Origin: Ciona savignyi | Lineage: Eukaryota > Chordata > Ascidiacea > Phlebobranchia > Cionidae | Length of the DNA stretch: 64,000 nt | Direction: 5' to 3' | Assembly: GCA_000149265.1 (NCBI GenBank) | Contig: CH001397.1 | Span: 167,382-231,381, forward strand | Part shown: in pieces, positions 11,280 to 21,876 of the stretch | How positions within the stretch are numbered: the stretch's first letter is position 1 | How the letters are laid out: each line of letters opens with the position of its first letter | Translations under genes and position numbers: made by a program | The notes under the pieces: model-generated | What the model was told of the DNA's origin: nothing | What the model saw: only the letters and a program-made list of their open reading frames with translations | Database searches by the model: none

Positions 11280-12646
11280 CAGGGGTCGGCAACCTTTTCA
11301 TAGTCGCGGGCCAAAACCAAACTCAACAAGATCTCGGCGGGCCGTAATAATTTTTTCAACTCCACAATAACTCTCTACGTTTTGATATCATTTCAAGATT
11401 GCAAAATCAATTAGAAAAATACATGTTTACTACCTAGTATTATCTAGCGCAGGGATGTCCAACCTTTTATTGTAATGGGCCGCATTGTCACTTAAAATAA
11501 TTCACTGGGCCACAGAACCTATTAAATTTTAATAAAAATAGCAGGGTTCAAAATAATGGTTTTGAAATGATTTGCGAAATGCGCGGATAAGGAGCGCGCG
11601 AAAAAAAGTTTGGGTATGATAAATTACCTTAAACGACCTATATATTTTATAAAGCAAACAGTACCGTTATTAAGTAGTACAGTAAAGATAAATTGCAATA
11701 AACGTAAATTCAAAAGGGGTCTGTCGCATCTCGCCAATCATAAATAAAGGAATCGAGGTATATTAGCGCATAATGGCGATTATTGCCTTGTGATAGCAAT
11801 GCTTATTATACGCCAATAATGCAAAGTAAAGCCAAGGTAAATAAATAATGTTATGTTAAAGGCAAACCATGTTATATTAACGTGTTGAGGATTTATTATT
11901 AAAAGTGCGCGAAATCAGTACCGGTAAGTTATATTTTCGCGATTTTGTTATATTTTGTAATTTGCAAACTTTAGAAAACGGTTCGAGAATAGCGATTCGC
12001 GATCCCTTAATTCCAACCCTGAATGGGTACATAAAGAAACAATTAAAAGCCAGTAATTTCATATTTGAAAAAGGGAACAAATAACACACATATAGAAAGA
12101 AACAAAAACTTATTTCTGCAATACAAAGTCAATGAGATAAGTGTTTGTCGTCAGTCGGTTTCTTTCTGCAGTTTGATGTTTACTGCGTCCCTAAAAGCTG
12201 ACTGATACATTTGAATTAGGCCATGATTTAAAGTTCAAAATACTACTTGGAGAGAAAGTGACTAGCGGGCCGCACAAAAATCTCAGGTGGGCCGCACTGC
12301 GGCCCGCGGGCCGCAGGTTGGACATCCCTGATCTAGCGTACAGGACTTTATTTAGTCAGGATGCAAACAAATGGAATAGCAAAAACGATGTCTTTTGTGT
12401 CATAATATGTGTGATTACGTCATAATATTACAATTAGATTGCTTCTACTCTCACTTATGCGCATGCCAACAAACACACTTATTGCTTTCTCTCAAAGCAT
12501 TTCCTTTGTCTGCGCGTACACATTCTCAATAGACACGGTCAGGCGTATTTTTATTATTGCAGATGACAGTGGGCCGTATTCTATAATACTTCAGTAAGAT
12601 GTCTCGGGCCGGATGCGGCCCGCGGGCCGTAGGTTGCCGACCCCTG
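11280..12646. mobile_element. Non-autonomous hAT element (outer) with 8-bp target duplication
   Basis: Termini CAGGGGTCGGCAACC and GGTTGCCGACCCCTG are perfect inverted repeats. The 8-bp duplication GTCTAAAA is at 11272-11279 and 12647-12654. Subtracting the inner element leaves about 486 bp, a MITE-sized hAT element without transposase. Confidence 0.93.
11450..12330. mobile_element. hAT element (inner) nested in the 11280 element
   Basis: Termini CAGGGATGTCCAACC and GGTTGGACATCCCTG are inverted repeats. The 8-bp duplication ATCTAGCG is at 11442-11449 and 12331-12338. At 881 bp it shows no transposase-length frame. Because it interrupts the outer element, it is the younger insertion. Confidence 0.93.
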
Positions 12647-12654
12647 GTCTAAAA

Positions 12655-13780
12655 GGTATAAAGATATTTTAATCCGGCAAACAAAAGACAACTATTTGTA
12701 TCCAACAACTGTCGTTTTGCCGTTTTTCACGAAATATCATCAAAGGACCTGCATTTATCGTTGATGTAACATCACTGTTATGTCGTATTATGTTCACTTC
12801 GTTTGATGTTTGGTTTTTGTTTTGAACGAACATCCATTGTTTGCCCCTGATGCTAGACCTGGCAATCCCAATCTTTCAACGTTGTTTGTGACGTCACAAA
12901 AACTTGCTTAATATACCTGCTTAGTGCTTACTCGTGTCATTGTATTTTCCTGAATTAAGTACTGAGCGGTTAACAGAAAGTATTGTTAATAAAGCTGATT
13001 GAATTGATTTACTGAATTGTCATACCTGCAACGATAAGCAGTTGGTAAGCAGCGTTTTTGTCATTTTTACTAATCGTTAGTATTCCTGCCATATTGATTG
13101 TATTTATTTCGTTTATTGAAAACGTTTATCAAACACTGGAAAGAAAGTGTTGTGCGCGTTTAAACTTGACAATCACTTCCAGCGCATCCCTTGTGTAGCG
13201 TTTCTGGGCGAAGGGAGATTCGTTCACACAAAAGAATCTACATAAATTAGACTAAAAAAACAGGTCGACTTTCCAAGTCTGAGAGCAAAACACATAAAAA
13301 CTTGGGCAAGTTGGCATATGGGATTTAGTTTTGAATCTGTCGCGAGTTGTTATATGCATTTGAATATGAATATTTAAAGCGGGGAAGAGAGAAAAAAACA
13401 ACAGTGTCACCAATCATAATTAATACATTTATGATCATTAAGAAATAGCACAAATAAATACAGATACAGTGGAAGATTAAATACAGAATTAGGAATACTC
13501 GATTAAAATACAAAAAATAAACAATGTATAAAAAAAAGTTTGATTATTGTAGTATATGTTAAGTAAACAAAATCTCTTACATGAACATTTAGAAGGAAAA
13601 TAAAAAAAAAGAGTAGAAATAGAATATATTCGGATATTTAGTCATGTGTAAACAGATTTACTTGTATGTTAATCAATATATACAAAGATAAACAGGTGGT
13701 TTAGTCAGTTAAGTTAATGACCAAATAACAAATATCCGAGATAATCATGTTTGGGATCATGTGTAGAAAATAATATCCCG
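12655..13780 (-). repeat. Inter-gene block downstream of copy A
   Basis: This block recurs after every receptor copy, partly in the case of D. It includes the 3' UTR side of the gene, the Ig-exon relic, and a CRE-like palindrome TGTGACGTCACA at about 12887. Apart from the relic I see no gene in it. Confidence 0.8.
13026..13225 (-). pseudogene. Ig-like exon relic downstream of copy A
   Basis: Homologous to the open exon at 21130-21336, but the frame is broken. One nucleotide is missing where the B relic reads FSINEI, and an in-frame TGA follows RWK. The donor-side TGCAGGTATG-like sequence survives. Confidence 0.6.
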
Positions 13781-16700
13781 CTAAATCTCATATTCGGATT
13801 GTCTTTCTTTCTTCCGATCGACACCGATATTCTCATAGTTCCTGTTCATCACAACTTCATAACCGTCACCTGATGTTACCATCTACATGTTTAGTTGTTT
13901 TAATGCTTTATCCCTGTGTGTGGAAATATGCTGCAGACTTCACACAGGGGCAATTATTGGATTACCCGGTCATAAGTGTGCTGTTGTAGTTTAACTGATT
14001 TTTACACTTGGTTTAAGTAACTAAATCCAGAAAATACAAAGGCAAGAATTGTAGCAAGTTTTCCTTTTGAAATTTAGTCCACCAAAAACTTACATTCTGA
14101 TTGCAACGTCTGTATGTCCATATAATGCTGATCATCTGTAGCAGAAATTTACGCTTTAGGATAGGAGATTCATGTTCATCCAATAACCAGAGGGGTTAGT
14201 TAACACACGGTGAATTGTCAGATTACTATTGCAGTGTGTTGTGTATGATCTTTCAATTAAGTAATTTTCTGACCAAAGGTAAACAAATTGATTGGTTCAA
14301 TGACAGCTGGTTGTAAATTGTGTTTTAAGCAAGTTAATGGCAGCACTAAATAAACAAGGATACACAAATTCATTAATTTATCACACATTTTTATTTAAAA
14401 AAAAAACTTACTTGCTATTGCGCTGGTGCCAGTGTTTACATAAGGATGATGTTGCTGGGTCTACACAAACAAACATATTAAGTTGTGTCTAAATAAACAA
14501 TGCAATCCTTGTAATAATATAAACTATTTATTAAGCAAACAGTAAACAGCCTTTAAGTAAATATGACGTATAAAGCATTTTAAGAACTTTATTCCTTTTA
14601 GTATAGTTTATTTATTTTTAGCCCCAGTATAAAAAAATGACAGTCGTTAAAACACGTCATTTAAAAAAAGAATAATTAAATAAACATAGCGGCCGCCAAA
14701 CATAAGAGAAAAACACAATAATGTTTAAACAAAATTTAATAATTTTTGTTTTATATGTAATAAGTTTGAGGCTAAATTCAACAAACCTGGAAAAGTTAAG
14801 ATTTTAAAGAATTAAAAAATGCATCCGAACCTTGTTTTGTTGGCTGATTTTATTGCTGTGCGTTGCATCATCCAGTTCAACATAATCTGAAAGTTTAAAT
14901 TAAATAACAGTGGTTTGTGCATATCTAATACCACAATCTAATTCCAGCAACATAATAAACAATTTTTTACCAGATCAAAATGAATTGAAATTTATAACTG
15001 TAGCAAAAGTCATAGTATTTAAAGATAATATCAATTATTTATTGATAAATTGAACATTATGTTTGAAAAGGTGACATTCTCAAAAACAGTGACCACCATT
15101 ACCTGCAGCTGCTGAGTTGATGTTTCCTTGGTTCCTGGAAATAAATGGTGAATGAATATAAATAAGGTGAACTATGGCCGACAAACCTGTCTTCTGCAGT
15201 AGGTTTGGCATTCCTGGGTCTACAGGATTGGTATAGAAGAAATGCAATTATGGTCAACAGAATGAAGATAATTGATGCAAGAACAGAACCAACAATAACC
15301 ACAGCTTGCTCAGATGCTTTACTTGGTTGCGACACAATAATTGTGAATGAAAACTCAACTGGTTCAAATATTGAAGAAATTACTGTGAGTTTGTAAGAAC
15401 CAGTTTCATTTTCCGATGGCTGAAAATAAGCAGTCAGAATATATTACTTGACAATTTCAAATTAAACCTTTATTTGAAAATCAAACCTGGTTCTTCATAA
15501 ATAAAAAGTTTGGTATCACTGTGTTTTGTTGGGTGTTTTCAATATCATTTTGTACAATCAACCCTGTAATAAAAGGTGATGTATATTTGAGTTCTACCAC
15601 ATTTATGTGCGTTCGAACCATCTTTTGTCAACATTGTAGAATGTAGAAAGGGGTTCAAAGTGAAAGTGATGCTGCACAACTGTGGAGCACCAGTCGTCCA
15701 CTCACATACATTGTTCATACCATTGTTGACTTTAAACTGCTCTGCTGGAACTGTGGGTGGACGCAGCTCGTTATAATGTCAATTTAAATATAATAATGTT
15801 TATCTACAGTCATTATAATGTCAATTTAAATGGAATATTGTTTATCTACAATCGTTATAATGTCAATTTGAATAGAATATTAATTATCTACAGTCGTTAT
15901 AATGTCAATTTATATAGAATAATGTTTATCTATGAAGCAAGGCCAGTTAAACATGCAAAATACTTGATGTTACAGTCACCTTTAAGCTAAATACTTGGAC
16001 AAATAAAATTAATTGGAAAAAAATCCGACTGATTAGTCTGGTTGTTTAGTGATGCCTTTACCTGAAACTAGTCACCAGTAAGTCGGTGGATTAATGGGTT
16101 CTACTAAATTAAAGGAACGTATAAATCATAAACAACACACTGTAATAGCACCTTTAACCCAACGATGGACGCGAAGTAATCTGATGATTGCCCGTGTGTT
16201 AACCTCCTTGGTTTTTCCACTAACGGGGAATTAATTTCCTATCCTCCTATAATTCATGCTCACATATTATGTCAACATAAATGGTGGTGGAAAAATTTCC
16301 AAATGCATCGGTTGTATTACAAGAATACAATCCTCTATCGGAAGATGTGAGATTATTGATGATCAGAATATTTGATCCGGACTTCACTTCTCCATCTTTC
16401 ATCCACAAGAATGTTGTTTTCATCTCAGTTTCGCTCTCAATGCCACATCCCAAACTTAAACTTTGTGTTTTGTTCCTAGTAATAACTGAGGCAGTTGCAG
16501 GCATTCCATCTACAATAAGGGTTGGAATTCCTGGTAAAATAAGTTTAGTGCACGATCAAAACAACAATACAAGTTTCAACTTACGAGATTTAGTGACCAA
16601 TGTTATCCTTTGCTTAATGCTTACAGTGCCACCTCCACAAACAGCATTACCAACCACACAAGTGATATCGGTTGAACCGCTAACCCCAACATTGGTGACC

Positions 16701-19700
16701 CCACATGTGTTGGATAACCCCACACAAGATGGACACAACCAGCTACAATGAACGGCAGGGTTTCCGTCAGCTGAGCAATTCATGGTCAACGTCCCATCTG
16801 ATCTAAGCAGGTAACCATCGTCTGATTTGATCAATAGATCCGACATTTTGTTTTCAATCTTCGGGTTGTTAGCAGGATCTGAAGAATAACTGAAAGTCAG
16901 ATATGTTGAGTCCAACATATGTTTATCAGAGACAAAAATCCGCGCGAGTAACGGGAGTAACACTTGTGTGTTTACTCATGTGACGTACACCGTGTTAGTA
17001 TGAAATTTACTCTTGCAAATAAAAAACTAATTAACGTTTACCGCGACTGTTTCATTTACTGTAAATGATTTACTTGTGTTACTCGCGTGAGCTTCCACAC
17101 ATAAGTGAATTCTTACTCGCCCATAATTTAACTTTTGGCCTGGTTTATGATGTTCTTATTTAAGATTCTACAAGGAACATAATTCCAAAGAACATAAAAT
17201 TATGGATAATATTTCATTGATTTTTCATTTCTAGAATAACTGAATAATAAATATGATTTGTTCACCTGTGAGAATTTGCATGTGCTAATAAACAACCAAG
17301 TAACCAATTGTTGATTTAACCATATTTATTTGAAAGCACCACTCTTGTGTCTTTTTAATATAAACTTTATAATACTTACAATACACATTTAATGTCTTGT
17401 TGTCTCTTCCCAGATGACTATATTCAGCAATGCTAGTGTAGTTAGATATAGCTCTACATTCCACTATATCTCCATTGTTTAAAATAGTCAGTGCATTGCT
17501 TGTCCATGTGTTTCCAATTAACTGGAAATTAAATTTATTAAATAAATCAATCAAGAGAGCTGTAGGTCAATTAAATTTTTACCGCTTGTATTTGACCATT
17601 GAAATAAACTTCAACTTTCTCTGTCAAGGGAAATCCCCCAACAGCATTGCATTGGAATGTAGCTTTGTCACCAGCACAATGGGTATTGTTTCCAATCAAT
17701 GTAGCAGTTGGTGCTGGATATAATGAACAGTGAAGTCACAATAAACATGAGTCATACTCTCACATCACAATGGAAACAGTGATGCAACAATGCTTAATAC
17801 CATGTAAAGGAAATAATCCACCCACCTGACCAGCATTGCACAATCTTTTCATTCTCCCACTCTGCTGAAGCAAGACATTTGGTTGCAGTGCTTCCAGGTG
17901 TGCCACTTGTATAAAACAAAGTAGAGTCCTGGGAACACTGGAAGTGAGCTGAAGTGTTGTAGACACCAGTTGGTGGATTGACTGGAACATTACTAGGTGT
18001 TGGAGATGTGCAATCTGTGAAAGTCAAAACCTGAGTGTTCGATAACAAAATTATTTGAGCCAGTTTATGAAACTTCCATCGCATTTTATACAAGTTCAAA
18101 TAAAAATAAAATAGAAATTGAAAATTCAAGGTTATAAATCACCGCTTAAAACCACATTTATTAAACAACTATAACATAGGCTCCAATATTAAATACTGGA
18201 TAGGATAGAATATTCAGGTTTATTCCCTTAAATGGGAAAAATCCAACCCAACTTAGTTTGCTTGAATCTACATTAAGTGTTACCCACACACATACACACA
18301 CACATACACTTAATAATAACTATTTTATAGCAGACAACACCTAAAAAAAATAAAAACAAGTTTCCACCTCATTTACCTTTGACAATAACTTGTAAGTTAT
18401 AAGAGAGTGATGGTGAACAGTCCATGCTAACACTGACGTTGCTTGTTAATGGTGCCAGAAAAGTGAGGTTTGAAGAAACCACACCAGAGGATTCATAGCA
18501 TGATATGCTGTAAGTGGTTGTTGTGGATGATTGGCATTTACCAAATGATGATTGATAAAATTGAAATGATGCTGTAAGACCTGGGTTATAGGTCCATGAG
18601 CATGTACTTGGACTTAAAATATCCCCAGAATTAATTTCAAGGCCAGTAACCTCAGTTGCAATGGTTGCTTGGTTGGTTGGTAGTTTTATTAAAGTTGCAT
18701 TTGAATTGATGTTACCTACAAATAAACAACGTTATTTACAAGAATAGTTGAATGTAAGTTGATGAGTGATAGTATTACAGTTTATACTTCAAGATAAATT
18801 TTATTGAACACATGTAATTTTGAAAACAATTGTTGCCATTTGAGTTTAAACTTGATTTGCCTGCATCGCATGAATGCACTTTTCCAGGGCCAAAAATCCA
18901 CACGCCATGCGAGTAAGAATTTACTCTTGCGAATAAAAACCTAATTAACATTTACTGCAACCGTTTTCTATTCAACTGCGTATAGGAGAATAAAAACGAA
19001 ACCTCATCATTTCGCCTGTTTTAATTGTACACATAGCGCGTCCGTTTACTGAAGTTTATAACACTAAGGATTTACTCCCGTTACTCGCATGAGCTTCCAC
19101 ATGCAAGTGAATTTTTACTCGCCTAAAATTTTATGGATTTTCCTGTTTTCATATGCGCTCATATCATATATTAATACTTGACATATCTGATACAATCACC
19201 AACCTTCCCCACATACATTTACACACATGCACCTGTTTGCAAATTAAAGGCAGGCTTAATATTTAATTAGTATAATGTACAACCTAGGTAGGTGGACTAT
19301 GTGAGCTATTTATATCTTATGTTTAATAAAATCAATATATAGACTTTGTATTTATTAGCAAAACACACCGAAGCAATGTCTACCTAACTCTACTCAGCTC
19401 ACTTTATATTTACCATTGACATATGAACAATCATAAACACCCATTTATATGTTGCATTGGTAACAGTATATAACATCACATTTTTATTGTTTGCATGAAT
19501 TATGAACAAATATATCTGGATTTTAGTATATTTTAATCATCAATCTATCCATTGGTCCTTAATTTTAAGTAAAGTTAATTAAATCTATTTAAATAAAATA
19601 TTTAATGTTGAAATATCAGTCAAATAAAAAAGGACTATTAAAGATTCCTTCTACTTAGCGTTTCAAGTCCCACTGCTTTTAATGTTCACTTTAAATCATA

Positions 19701-19798
19701 GTTAACCATAACTTACCATGGAAAAGTATGAAAAGATTGATCAATGTCCATGAAAGTATAGATTTTTCACTCCAACTGCTGCCGAATATCATCATCAT
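13781..19798 (-). CDS. Receptor copy A: Ig/CCP/Ig4/TM; tail frameshifted
   Basis: Exons: 19798-19717, 18715-18377, 18014-17826, 17713-17583, 17521-17380, 16878-16585, 16530-16264, 15750-15598, 15563-15487, 15419-15187, 15134-15103, 14886-14831, 14460-14412, 14135-14094, 13882-13781. All junctions are GT/AG. The start MMMIFGSSW is the shortest signal peptide of the five. Ig1 has its own sequence version (TCSWTYNPGLTASFQFY). Exon 10 lacks one Ala/Val codon before the membrane helix relative to the others. The key oddity is exon 14, which is 42 nt rather than 44 (CAATCAGAAT before the donor). The frame therefore shifts into exon 15, giving SEYGNIR and a stop. The conserved YEVV, YENI and YEI motifs are lost, while YVEL, YVNT and YMDI remain. 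Exon 15 itself is undamaged in its old frame. The copy may be a variant with a shorter tail, an allele, or an early pseudogene. Confidence 0.8.
14158..14265 (-). mobile_element. SINE remnant in intron 13 of copy A
   Basis: The tail GGATAGGAGATTCATG and part of the body are left. The same insertion is seen in the other copies at 22252 (longer), 32911, 41716 (longer) and 51174, so it predates the gene duplications. Confidence 0.6.
15768..15940 (-). repeat. 45-bp tandem repeat in intron 7 of copy A (four units)
   Basis: The phrase GTTATAATGTCAATTTAAAT with about 25 further bases repeats four times, just upstream of the exon 8 acceptor on the coding strand. Copy C has three units and B, D and E have one. 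Confidence 0.88.
16030..16255 (+). mobile_element. SINE in intron 7, ending at the exon 7 donor (copy A)
   Basis: A plus-strand SINE, antisense to the gene. Its ATCCT tail stops within about 10-15 bp of the exon 7 splice donor at 16264. Counterparts lie at 24590-24860, 36400-36630, 43850-44125 and 52990-53250, so it is ancestral to all copies. Confidence 0.75.
16927..17142. mobile_element. MITE-like element in intron 5 (copy A)
   Basis: The ends CAGAGACAAAAATC and a near-reverse-complement ATTTGGCCTG bracket AT-rich DNA with the repeated words ACTCGC and GAGCTTCCACAC. It begins about 50 bp upstream of the exon 6 acceptor. Counterparts occur in intron 5 of the other copies; in C and E the assembly gap falls within it. 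CAG...CTG ends suggest a hAT-type MITE. Confidence 0.6.
18195..18250 (-). mobile_element. SINE tail remnant in intron 2 of copy A
   Basis: Only the ATCCT tail and adjoining 30 bp survive. B (26740) and C (38808) have similar stubs. Copy D keeps a longer SINE at 45897-46085. Confidence 0.55.
18885..19145. mobile_element. MITE-like element in intron 1 (copy A)
   Basis: Same element family as in intron 5, with end CAGGGCCAAAAATCC and closing GGATTTTCCTG. Counterparts are at about 27410-27640, 39460-39720, 47100-47340 and 55780-56035. It was already in place before the duplications. Confidence 0.6.
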
Positions 19799-19856
19799 AC
19801 GATTCAACTCTCTCCAGCCAAACTAATTTGTTCACATTTGAACAGGAAGCCTGAAC

Positions 19857-19882
19857 GGGAATTCCCCTACCGTGAATCCCCC
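19857..19882 (-). promoter_or_regulatory. Paired kappaB-like sites upstream of copy A
   Basis: On the coding strand, GGGGGATTCAC lies about 5 bp upstream of the palindrome GGGGAATTCCC (19857-19867), about 60 bp above the start codon. A second GGGGAATTCCC is at 20270-20280. Matches to the Rel/NF-kappaB consensus are seen directly; use as a promoter is inferred. Confidence 0.5.
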
Positions 19883-19954
19883 ACAGTAAATTAACATTTT
19901 TTCCTGGTAACATAGAGATTTAAAATTAATTTAACAGGCGATGTTAAAACTGGG

Positions 19955-20075
19955 GCTGTGTGCGGTCTTGTGGCCCAATGGTGAACGCGACCAATACATA
20001 TACAAATTTCTATAGAAATTCTTCGTAAACCTTTCTACTTGTTCAAAACTAAACCCGGTAAAAACACCAGTGATT
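19955..20075 (+). mobile_element. Short tRNA-like SINE upstream of copy A
   Basis: Second SINE family, with head GTGCGGTCTTGTGGCCCAAT and a worn GTTCAAAACTAAACC box B. A 35-bp direct duplication around AATTGTTCGTCTTTGTTGG follows at 20108-20180. Confidence 0.6.
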
Positions 20076-20504
20076 AACGCTAGCGATACATATAAAAATA
20101 TCAATACAAATTGTTCGTCTTTGTTGGTTCGAAACTAAACCTAATACAAATTGTTCGTCTTTGTTGGTTCGAAACTAAACCTAAAAAAACTACGGCTGCA
20201 AAGATACTTGTAAAAAAGTATCGATAATCGTCACGTATCGCGATAATTGTGATTATCGGTAGTGAACAAGGGGAATTCCCATCATCTAAACTGCACGTCT
20301 TTAAATGAGTGAAATGCGTTTTTTGATGATGACTATAAAACTACAGTTAATCTTTGAAGAAAGCTTGTAAATAAAATCAACCTTATTTCTAATTATTGCA
20401 ATAATCTTACAAACTGATGTGCAAAACATAACTATCCTTTCTATCTACTGAAGGAATAAGCCATGAATTTTTAGGTTATTTTTCCGCCTTACTTCAAAAG
20501 GTTT

Positions 20505-20737
20505 TAGGTTTGAAACTGGTCACTAGCTAGTTAGTTGTGCCATTGGGCAAGCGACTTAACAGACATTTTAATCTTAATGGGTTCTACCAAATTAAAGAAA
20601 TGCATAAATCATATAAAATAAACTACAATAACTTCAGTAACCCGACGGTGGGCGCGGAGTACTGACGATTGTGGGTGTGGTAACGCCCTGGTTTTCCCAC
20701 TTACGGGGATAAACATGGATTTCCTATCCTATCATAT
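20505..20737 (+). mobile_element. tRNA-derived SINE between copies A and B
   Basis: Main SINE family with a worn head (GGTTTGAAACTGGTCACTAG) and an ATCCT-like tail. It is shared with 48490-48712 upstream of copy D, which shows that A and D share this 5' flank. Confidence 0.75.
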
Positions 20738-20756
20738 CCAATTTGGTATTCATGTA

Positions 20757-21876
20757 AAAAGATACTGAAGATATTTTTAATCCAGAACACAAACAACAAC
20801 TATTTGTATCCAACGACTGTCGTTTTGCCGTGTTCCGAATTATCATGCTTCGTGCTTTTACCGTTAATACAAATAAACTGTAACATCTGTGTCGTATTAT
20901 GTTCACTTCGATTGATGTTTGGATTTTGTTTTAAGCGACACCCATTGTTTGCCCCTGATGCTAGACCTGGTAATCCCAATATTTCAACGTTGTTTGTGAC
21001 GTCACAGGAACTTGCCCAATTTATCTTACTGGCTCTTAACCTTTTATTTTCTAATTAAATAAGTACTGAACGGTTAACAGAAATGATTGTTAATGAAGCT
21101 GATTCAATTGATTTACTAAATTGACATACCTGCAGCGACAATCAGTTGGTAAGCAGCGTTTTTGTCATTTTTACTAATCGTTAGTATTCCTGCCATATTG
21201 ATTGTATTTATTTCGTTAATAGAAAACCGCTTATTAAACATCTGAAAGAAAGTGTTTTGCGCGTATAAACTTGACAATCGCGTTGGGAACTTCCAGAGCA
21301 TCCCTAGTGTAGCAATTCTGGGCGAAGGAAGGTTTGCTTACACAGAAGAATCTACATAAATTAGACTAAAAAAAACAGGTCGACTTACCAAGTCTGAGAG
21401 CATTTAGTTTTGAATCTGTCGCGAGTTGTTATATGCATTTGAATATGAATATTTCCTATTTAAAGCGGGGAAGAAAAAAACAACAGTGTCATCAATCCTA
21501 ATTAATACATTTATGATCATTAAGAAAAAGCACAAATTGAATACAGATACAGTGGAGGATTAAATACAGAATTAGGAATAATCGATTAATACAAAAAATA
21601 AACAATGTATAAAAAAAGTTCAAAATGACAATGTAAGAATGATTATTGCAGTATTTGTTAAGTAAACAAAATCTCTTACATGAACATTTAGAAGGAAAAT
21701 AAAAAAAGAGTAGAAAAGAATATATCCGGATATTTAGTCATGTGTTAACAGATTTACATGTATGTTTATCAATATATACAAAGATAAACAGGTGGTTTAG
21801 TTGGTTAAGTTAACGACCAAATAACAAATATACGAGATAATCATGTTTTGGATCATGTGTAGAAAATAATATTCCT
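20757..21876 (-). repeat. Inter-gene block downstream of copy B
   Basis: Counterpart of 12655-13780, with the CRE-like TTGTGACGTCACAG at about 20996 and the best-preserved Ig exon relic. Confidence 0.8.
21130..21336 (-). CDS. Ig-like orphan exon downstream of copy B, open end to end
   Basis: Between a TGTGTAAG acceptor and a GCAG/GTATG donor lies a 207-nt frame in phase 1-1, the same phase class as domain exons 2, 3, 6 and 7 of the receptor. It reads NLPSPRIATLGMLWKFP at the start, FNKRFSINEINTINM in the middle, and GILTISKNDKNAAYQLIVAA at the end. The last part looks like the E-F strands of a V- or I-set Ig domain lacking the F-strand cysteine. It lies about 540 bp beyond the receptor stop codon. 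It could be an alternative exon, a lost sixth Ig domain, or a remnant of a neighbouring gene. The counterparts in A, C and E are broken. Confidence 0.4.

Noticed and set aside
16281-16751. Long plus-strand open frames (156-177 codons) over exons 6-7 of copies A, D and E
   Set aside because: They are antisense to well-supported Ig exons and run across intron and splice sites. They recur only because the copies are near-identical.
20804-21058. Plus-strand frame repeated at 48778-48993 with a shared FAPDARPGNPNIS stretch
   Set aside because: Similarity follows from the duplicated spacer. The frame is lost in the A and C blocks, and nothing suggests coding selection.
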